Source: Acidobacteriota bacterium
GTDB taxonomy: Bacteria; Acidobacteriota; Blastocatellia; Pyrinomonadales; Pyrinomonadaceae
Assembly: GCA_020201365.1 (NCBI GenBank)
Contig: JAIVGV010000402.1
Span: 1 to 5,580 of the forward strand
Length of the DNA stretch: 5,580 nt
Direction of reading: 5' to 3'
The notes beneath the pieces were generated by a model. The model saw nothing but the letters and a program-made list of their open reading frames with translations. It was not told the origin of the DNA and did not search any database. The position numbers were made by a program, and so were the translations under genes. Positions 1 to 4,228 of this stretch are shown in pieces (within the stretch, counting starts at the first letter, position 1; each line of letters begins with the position of its first letter).

Positions 1-34
1 ACGAGAGGTTGCCGACGTAAAGTTTCATGGACAT
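1..34 (-). CDS. RRM-domain RNA-binding protein, N-terminal fragment (cut by window edge)
   Basis: The minus strand from 34 down to 1 reads MSMKLYVGNLS and then leaves the window. Lys-Leu-Tyr-Val-Gly-Asn-Leu is the first beta strand (RNP-2 motif) of an RNA recognition motif. Small single-RRM proteins of roughly 80-130 residues, common in cyanobacteria and many other bacteria, begin in this way. They bind single-stranded RNA in the cytoplasm, and some are cold-regulated. The start at 34 is preferred because AAGGA (50-46) lies 11 bases upstream within a purine-rich AGGAGAAGGA stretch. A second ATG at 28 would be 17 bases away. RNP-1 and the rest of the domain are outside the window, so the call rests on eleven residues plus a good ribosome site. 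The long structured upstream region suggests post-transcriptional control. Confidence 0.75.
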   Translation of the reverse strand, partial: MSMKLYVGNLS

Positions 35-45
35 GACTATCTTTT

Positions 46-75
46 TCCTTCTCCTCTGCGGAGTGCCAAGAGAAG
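46..75 (-). promoter_or_regulatory. Hairpin sequestering the RRM gene's Shine-Dalgarno sequence
   Basis: In the minus-strand transcript, CUUCUCUU (75-68) can pair with AGGAGAAG (55-48). This gives eight base pairs, seven Watson-Crick and one U-G wobble, closing a 12-base loop. The 3' arm holds most of the purine-rich ribosome-binding sequence AGGAGAAGGA (55-46) of the RRM gene, whose ATG is at 34. When folded, it would hide the site and lower translation. This is read directly from complementarity; function is inferred. Chance pairing of a purine-rich SD with a nearby pyrimidine run is a real alternative. Confidence 0.4.
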
Positions 76-123
76 CTTTCCTGCCGCGTGCTGGCTTCGG
101 AGTAACGGTAACAGCGAAGAGTC

Positions 124-195
124 GCGTTCGGGGTGCTCGTTTTCAGAGCGGCTTCTACCAGTTGAAATCAGCCTACTCTCGAACCGTCCGAACGC
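124..195 (-). other. Long-range stem in the presumed RRM leader
   Basis: Bases 124-131 (GCGTTCGG) are a perfect 8-base inverted complement of 188-195 (CCGAACGC). Nested inside are AGAG (145-148) with CTCT (176-179) and GGCT (150-153) with AGCC (170-173), separated by a small internal loop. Three further pairs are possible between 132-134 and 183-185. In the minus-strand RNA this makes a branched or elongated stem of about 72 bases. The outer stem alone could occur by chance in a region this size; the nested stems strengthen it. I do not recognise a known RNA family. Confidence 0.3.
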
Positions 196-216
196 CGCCG
201 CCTACCTTGGCGCGGG

Positions 217-236
217 GCGTATCACCGTTGATACGC
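217..236 (-). other. Perfect 8-bp hairpin with tetraloop
   Basis: GCGTATCA (217-224) and TGATACGC (229-236) are exact inverted complements separated by four bases (CCGT on the plus strand, ACGG on the minus). A perfect 20-base hairpin is unlikely by chance in a few hundred bases. There is no U-run on either side, so it is not a typical intrinsic terminator. As a symmetric 8+4+8 site it could also be a DNA operator for a dimeric regulator of the RRM gene, lying just downstream of the candidate promoter. Confidence 0.4.
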
Positions 237-258
237 TGAGAGAAGGAGTAACTGTCTT

Positions 259-288
259 ATGATGCAACAGATCAGCCCTCAGTTGCAA
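259..288 (-). promoter_or_regulatory. Candidate sigma-70-type promoter for the RRM gene
   Basis: On the minus strand, TTGCAA (288-283) matches four of six positions of the -35 consensus. CATCAT (264-259) matches four of six of the -10 consensus, with an 18-base spacer. Transcription would begin near 252, giving a leader of about 218 bases that contains all three structured elements above. The match is weak and based only on consensus inspection. Confidence 0.22.
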
Positions 289-312
289 GCTCGCGGGGGG
301 CCTCAGAACTCA

Positions 313-397
313 CCACAGAGGCACAGGGGGCACCGAGGTCGTACAGAGAAAGGCAGTTTTCCTCTGTGTAAACTCTGTGTCCTCTCTGCCTCTGTGG
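313..397. repeat. 85-bp imperfect palindromic repeat with CACAGAG-type arms
   Basis: The arms are 313-349 and 361-397, each 37 bases, with an 11-base spacer. Aligned as inverted complements they match at 28 of 37 positions, including an unbroken outer run of 11 (CCACAGAGGCA). Within each arm a CACAGAG-like unit recurs about every 9-11 bases, so the element is both palindromic and internally repetitive. From memory, similar CCACAGAGGCACAGAG-type palindromes are scattered through intergenic regions of diverse bacterial genomes. Whether this genome has many copies cannot be seen here. It starts 30 bases beyond the plsC stop and might stabilise or end that transcript, but no U-tract follows. Confidence 0.7.
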
Positions 398-417
398 AGA
401 ATGTCTTGCTCTAACTT

Positions 418-438
418 GACTCAGCTTCAGGCTGAGCC
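418..438 (-). terminator. Stem-loop spanning the plsC-like stop codon
   Basis: In the minus-strand RNA, 438-431 pairs with 425-418 to form an 8-bp stem (seven Watson-Crick pairs plus one U-G) around a 5-base loop. The stop codon (429-427) begins in the loop. The one imperfect pair is stable only in the minus-strand sense, which fits a role in the plsC-like transcript. No U-tract follows, so an intrinsic terminator is uncertain; it may instead be a 3'-end stabilising structure. Confidence 0.25.
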
Positions 439-1368
439 AACGCCCGCGCCCGCTTGCAACTCACACGCGATCCGATCTCGCGTCTCCGCGACGAGCGACT
501 CCACGTCTTCGTCCCTCTCGGATGACAGCCCGCTTGTTGTGACCGGCGCGAGGATGACGATCTCAATCGTCCCTGATCGCGCGAAGCCCGTGCCCTTGCC
601 CATCAGGGCGTCCGTGTGCTTGATGGCGACGGGGACGACCGCAGCATTCGCGTCAATCGCCATGTGGAACGCGCCCTTCTTGAACGGCAAAAGCTCCCCC
701 GGCAGAGAGCGCGTGCCCTCCGCGAAGACGCCGAAGGAGACGCCGGCGCGTATCCGCTCGGTCGCGGCGCGCACCGTCTCAATCGCCTGCTCGCGGTTCG
801 TGCGGTCGATCGCCATCACGTTCACAAAGCCCATGCCGTAGCCGAGGATCGGGACTTTCAGCAGCTCCTTCTTCGCGAGCAGCCCGACGCGGCGACCGAC
901 GTAGCAGAAGAGCGTCGCCGTGTCGAGGTAGGAGTGGTGGTTGGCGATGAAGATGTAGGTTTGATCCGGATCGAGCCGCTCGTGCCCGCGCGCGACGACC
1001 GTCATCCCGCTCAGGCGCAGCCACGCGCGCCCGCCCCACAGCGCATACGGATAGACCCACTCGCGTCGCCCCGCGAGCGCCGAGACCAAGAGGACGGGCG
1101 GCGCGATTGTGAGCAGCAGGGCGGCGGCGACGAAGAGCACCCACCAGTGACGGACGCGGCGCGCGACGGTCGCGCGCATGTCGGCGGGCAGCGGCGTGCG
1201 AATGATCTCTTGCGCGCCCACCACGTCGCGTCGCGCTTCGCTCACGTCATCACAGCGCGGCTCGGTCGCAACTTCGCGGCGCACGTCAGTAGCAACGCCC
1301 TCGCGCGCATCGCCCGCGCCTGTGATAGACTCTGCGCCAACGCGCTTCAGTTCCGTCCGCTCTGACAT
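427..1368 (-). CDS. plsC: Lysophospholipid acyltransferase family protein (PlsC-type)
   Basis: This is a membrane-associated acyltransferase of the PlsC (LPLAT/AGPAT) family, expected to transfer a fatty acyl group to lysophosphatidic acid or a related lysolipid at the inner membrane. All four family blocks are present. With residues counted from 1368, they are the H-x4-D motif NHHSYLD (H144, D149), KKELLKVPILGYGM near 166-179, FAEGTR (215-220, with E217), and VVPVAIKH near 244-251. A hydrophobic segment at about 75-99 anchors the N-terminus. The stop is at 427-429. The start is uncertain. ATG 1368 has a weak GAG-type ribosome site and gives 313 residues with a charged, probably disordered 63-residue leader. 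ATG 1179 gives 250 residues, the usual family length, but has no visible ribosome site. It diverges from the M14 gene. The family is clear; the exact lipid substrate is not. Confidence 0.9.
   Translation of the reverse strand: MSERTELKRVGAESITGAGDAREGVATDVRREVATEPRCDDVSEARRDVVGAQEIIRTPLPADMRATVARRVRHWWVLFVAAALLLTIAPPVLLVSALAGRREWVYPYALWGGRAWLRLSGMTVVARGHERLDPDQTYIFIANHHSYLDTATLFCYVGRRVGLLAKKELLKVPILGYGMGFVNVMAIDRTNREQAIETVRAATERIRAGVSFGVFAEGTRSLPGELLPFKKGAFHMAIDANAAVVPVAIKHTDALMGKGTGFARSGTIEIVILAPVTTSGLSSERDEDVESLVAETRDRIACELQAGAGVGSA
1323..1331 (+). promoter_or_regulatory. Candidate extended -10 promoter element for the M14 peptidase gene
   Basis: TGA followed by TAGACT (1326-1331) fits an extended -10 element: TGn, then a hexamer keeping the key first, second, fourth and last bases of TATAAT. 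No good -35 is seen, which extended -10 promoters often lack. Transcription would start near 1338, giving a leader of about 55 bases to the ATG at 1393. If real, it lies inside the long form of the divergent plsC-like gene, which would favour the shorter plsC start. Confidence 0.3.
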
Positions 1369-1392
1369 CAAATCTCTTGAGAGAGGTTCGCC

Positions 1393-4002
1393 ATGCCTCG
1401 TCAGCTTCTGCGCCTCGCGCTCTTTCTCTTCGCCGCGCTCGCGCTCCAGCCGCGCGCTGCCGTCGCACAGACGCCGCGCACGCAGACGCGCCGCGAAGCC
1501 GCCGCGCCAGTCGTGTCCGCCCCTTCGCCGCGCTCCGTCCTCGGCTTCGAGCCCGGCGACGACAGGACAATCGCCGACTGGTCGCAGATCACGGACTACT
1601 TCGCGCGGCTCGACGCGGCGAGCGACCGCGTGCGCGTCGAGAAGATCGGAGAGACGACGCTGGGGCGACCGCTGATCGTCGCTACGGTCAGCGCGCCTGA
1701 GAATATACGCAATCTGGCGAAGTACCAAGACATCCAGCGTCGGCTCGCAGACCCGCGGCTCGTCGCGTCGGAGGCGGAGCGCGAGCGTTTGATCGCCGAC
1801 GGCAAGTCGGTCGTCGTCATCTCCTGCTCGATCCACTCGACCGAGATCGTCGCCTCGCAGATGTCCATGCGCCTGGCTTACGAGCTGGCTTCGGCGCAGG
1901 ACGCGGAGACGCGAGAGATTCTGCAGAACACGATCCTGCTGCTCGTCCCATCGGCGAACCCCGACGGCGTGCAGATCGTCGCCGACTGGTATCGCAAGAC
2001 GATGGGCACGCCTTACGAGGGCACGGAGCCGCCGGAGATTTACCACCACTACGCCGGGCACGACGACAACCGCGACTGGTTCATGCTCAACCTGAGAGAG
2101 TCGCAGGCGCTGACGCGCCTCTTCTGGAAGGAGTGGTTCCCCGAAGTCGTTTACGACATACACCAGCAGGGCTCGACCTCCTCGCGCTTCTTCGTCCCGC
2201 CCTTCTTCGATCCGCCGAACCCGCACATCGCGCCGCTCCTGCTGCGCGAGGTCGGTCTCGTCGGTCACAAGATCGCGGCGGACGAGGAAGCCGCCGGGGT
2301 GCAGGGCGTCATCACGAACGCGCTCTACGACACCTGGTGGCACGGGGGTTTTCGCACCGCGCCCTACTTTCACAACTCGGTCGGCATCCTCACCGAAGCG
2401 GCGTCGGCGCGTCTGATGACGCCCGTCAACGTCACGCGCGAACAGCTCGCGCGCTCCTCGACGCGCGGCATGGACACGGCGCTTCCGGCAACGCCGCAGA
2501 CCAACTTCCCAGACCCGTGGCAGGGCGGCACGTGGCGCGCGCGCGACATCATGCGCATGGAGCTGATCTCCTCGCGCGCCGTGCTCTCGCTCGCGGCGAA
2601 GTACCGCGCGCGCTACCTGCGAAACTTCTACGAGCTCGGGCAGCGCCAACTCGATCTCGCGCGCGCTAAGGATGCGCCGCTCGGCTACGTCGTCCCGCCG
2701 GGTCAGGGGCGCGACGAGTCGGCGGCGAAGCTGATCGGCACGCTCGTCGCGCAGGGCGTCGAAGTCTATCGGCTCGAACGCGAGATGCACGGCTTGACGG
2801 CGACGCAGCGCCTCGTGAAGCGAACCGTGCAGGAGGAGCGACCGCGCGTCGGCGAAGGCGAGCCGGGCGGTGACGAGCGCGCGGCGGGCGCGCAGCGCGA
2901 GGCGCGTGGCGCGACGCGCGAGGTCACAGAGATGGAAACGGTCGCGGACGAGGCGGCGAGAGAGATTCCGGCGGGCAGCTACTTCGTCCCGCTCGCGCAG
3001 CCGCAGCGCGCGAACGTGCTCGCGCTCTTCGAGCCGCAGGTCTATCCCGACCGCCGCACCGCGTCGGGCGCCGCCGAAAGACCCTACGACGTGGCGGGCT
3101 GGACGCTGCCGTTGCAGATGGGCGTCGAGTCGAAGCTGCTGCTGCGCGTCAGCGAGTCGGCGGCACAGCGCCGCATGACGCAGATCAAAGACGAATCGGA
3201 CGTGCGCCGCGATCTCGGTCTCGCGTTGAGGTCGGGCGCGCAGTCGCCGGTCGCGAACCCGCTCGCGCGCGCCGGCGTCCGCCTCGGTCTCTACAAGAGT
3301 TGGACGGGCTCGATGGACGAGGGCTGGACGCGCTACGTCTTCGACACCTTCAACGTCCGATACGATTCCGTCCTCGACAGAGACGTTCGCGCCGGAAACT
3401 TGCGCGCGCGCTACGACGTGATCGTGCTGCCTTCGATGAGAATGCGCGAGATCGTCGAGGGGCGCGCGCGAGGGACGGCGCCGGAGGAGTTCACGGGCGG
3501 CATCACGGAGGCGGGCGTGGAGAACCTGCGCCGCTTCGTCGAAGACGGCGGCACGCTCGTCTGCTTCGACGCCTCGACCGAGCTTGCGATCAAGCGTTTC
3601 AAGCTCCCGCTCCGAAACGTCCTCGAAGGCGTGCGCTCGTCGGAGTTCTACTGCCCCGGCTCCGTCCTCCGGCTCGACGTTGACACCTCCAACCCGCTCG
3701 CGCGGGGCTTGCAGCGAGACACGGACGCCTACTTCATCAACAGCTCCGCCTTCGACGTGACGGGCGAAGATAAGACGGTGCGCGTCGTCGCCCGCTACGC
3801 CCCGCGCGACGTGCTGCAGTCGGGCTGGCTGCTCGGCGAAGAGTACGTCGCGGGCAAGGTAGCGCTCGCCGAAGTCTCCATGGGGCGCGGGCGCGTCGTC
3901 CTCTTCGGCTTCCGCCCGCAGCACCGCGGGCAGACGTGGGGGACGCTGCCCTTCGTCTGGAACGCGATTGCGTCGGGCGGAGGCGCGGGCGGGGGCGACT
4001 GA
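1393..4002 (+). CDS. Secreted M14-family zinc carboxypeptidase-like protein with C-terminal amidotransferase-like region
   Basis: The 869-residue protein starts at ATG 1393, six bases after GAGAGG. It has a signal peptide (hydrophobic residues 5-20, likely cut after AVA at 25), so it is exported. The M14 domain spans about 58-345. Zinc ligands are H148 and E151 in HSTE, and H257 in DIHQQG. Substrate-binding NRD is at 226-228, and E335 in GILTEAAS matches the general-base glutamate. The NPDG motif (189-192) is also typical. The full catalytic set suggests an active metallopeptidase that removes C-terminal residues or cleaves cell-wall or dietary peptides; the substrate is unknown. Residues 430-590 look like accessory beta domains, broken by a charged low-complexity stretch (about 481-520). 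Residues 630-860 resemble a class I glutamine amidotransferase-like (ThuA/DJ-1-type) fold, with YDVIVLP at 674-680 and VEDGGTLVCF at 716-725. Large M14 proteins of this type occur in Acidobacteriota and Bacteroidota. Confidence 0.9.
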   Translation: MPRQLLRLALFLFAALALQPRAAVAQTPRTQTRREAAAPVVSAPSPRSVLGFEPGDDRTIADWSQITDYFARLDAASDRVRVEKIGETTLGRPLIVATVSAPENIRNLAKYQDIQRRLADPRLVASEAERERLIADGKSVVVISCSIHSTEIVASQMSMRLAYELASAQDAETREILQNTILLLVPSANPDGVQIVADWYRKTMGTPYEGTEPPEIYHHYAGHDDNRDWFMLNLRESQALTRLFWKEWFPEVVYDIHQQGSTSSRFFVPPFFDPPNPHIAPLLLREVGLVGHKIAADEEAAGVQGVITNALYDTWWHGGFRTAPYFHNSVGILTEAASARLMTPVNVTREQLARSSTRGMDTALPATPQTNFPDPWQGGTWRARDIMRMELISSRAVLSLAAKYRARYLRNFYELGQRQLDLARAKDAPLGYVVPPGQGRDESAAKLIGTLVAQGVEVYRLEREMHGLTATQRLVKRTVQEERPRVGEGEPGGDERAAGAQREARGATREVTEMETVADEAAREIPAGSYFVPLAQPQRANVLALFEPQVYPDRRTASGAAERPYDVAGWTLPLQMGVESKLLLRVSESAAQRRMTQIKDESDVRRDLGLALRSGAQSPVANPLARAGVRLGLYKSWTGSMDEGWTRYVFDTFNVRYDSVLDRDVRAGNLRARYDVIVLPSMRMREIVEGRARGTAPEEFTGGITEAGVENLRRFVEDGGTLVCFDASTELAIKRFKLPLRNVLEGVRSSEFYCPGSVLRLDVDTSNPLARGLQRDTDAYFINSSAFDVTGEDKTVRVVARYAPRDVLQSGWLLGEEYVAGKVALAEVSMGRGRVVLFGFRPQHRGQTWGTLPFVWNAIASGGGAGGGD

Positions 4003-4048
4003 CGCGCGGCGTCCGACACACCGCGGCGCGTCGAGGCTTTTACCGCGT

Positions 4049-4084
4049 GCGGGCAGTCTTCGCGCCGAAGGAGAGCGCGCCCGC
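4049..4084 (+). other. Nested stem-loop downstream of the M14 gene
   Basis: GCGGGC (4049-4054) pairs with GCCCGC (4079-4084). Inside, CTTCG (4058-4062) pairs with CGAAG (4066-4070) around a three-base loop. It lies 46 bases past the M14 stop codon. It has no adjacent T-run and is probably part of the 3' untranslated region that protects the transcript or precedes the terminator. Confidence 0.3.
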
Positions 4085-4096
4085 CGCCGCACACAT

Positions 4097-4129
4097 TTTC
4101 GCGCCCCTCTCGGCGGCGGCGAAATTTTT
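4097..4129 (+). terminator. Likely Rho-independent terminator of the M14 gene
   Basis: TTTCGC (4097-4102) pairs with GCGAAA (4119-4124). Three further pairs, GCC (4103-4105) with GGC (4115-4117), form across a one-base bulge. The stem is followed directly by TTTTT (4125-4129). A stem plus U-run about 95 bases past the M14 stop fits an intrinsic terminator and would separate this transcript from the VWA gene. The stem is only moderately strong. Confidence 0.4.
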
Positions 4130-4154
4130 GCGTGCATCCCCAGCCTCTCCCGCG

Positions 4155-4160
4155 TAATCT
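4155..4160 (+). promoter_or_regulatory. Weak candidate -10 element for the VWA-domain gene
   Basis: TAATCT keeps the first, second and last bases of the -10 consensus and sits in an otherwise GC-rich stretch 68 bases before the VWA start codon. The nearest -35-like sequence, TTGCGT (4128-4133), is 21 bases away, too far for a standard promoter. The terminator just upstream implies some promoter lies between 4130 and 4210. Confidence 0.2.
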
Positions 4161-4228
4161 AAAGACTCTCCCCGCGCGAACAGAGCAGTAGTCCGCCTCG
4201 CGCGCCGCCTCGGAAGGAGCACAACGTA

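Larger units (their letters stand above)
35..426. other. 392-base non-coding region between the plsC-like and RRM genes
   Basis: No convincing gene lies here. Base composition is more even than in the flanking GC-rich genes. The part next to the RRM gene (about 35-250) carries several self-complementary segments in the sense of that gene and is best read as its 5' leader. The part next to the plsC-like gene contains an 85-bp imperfect palindrome and a stem-loop overlapping the plsC stop codon. Two short plus-strand reading frames (27-239 and 259-414) cross these elements. I do not accept either as a gene, although 259-414 has a good ribosome site and is discussed as a finding. Confidence 0.6.

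Noticed and set aside
151..190. tRNA-like words (GGTTCGA and TGGTAGAAGC on the minus strand)
   Set aside because: They occur in the wrong order for T and D arms, and no acceptor stem or anticodon arm can be formed.
27..239. Plus-strand 70-codon frame starting at 27
   Set aside because: It overlaps the RRM gene start and its whole leader on the opposite strand, has no ribosome site visible before its ATG, and its translation has no recognisable features.
234..240. CTGAGA, a word found in thiamine pyrophosphate riboswitches
   Set aside because: None of the other conserved segments of that riboswitch are present and no thiamine gene is nearby.
313..397. CRISPR-like array
   Set aside because: The repeated words are short, imperfect, closely spaced and arranged as a palindrome, without spacers of regular length or cas genes.
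616..1365. Plus-strand 249-codon frame antisense to the plsC-like gene
   Set aside because: The minus strand carries all four acyltransferase motifs. This frame is Arg/Ala-rich shadow sequence.
427..4137. A 1236-codon stop-free minus-strand frame covering both the plsC-like and M14 genes
   Set aside because: Only the part up to 1368 is a real gene. The rest is antisense to the M14 gene, is Arg/Ala/Asp-rich with no recognisable domain, and is the usual artefact of strongly GC-biased codons.
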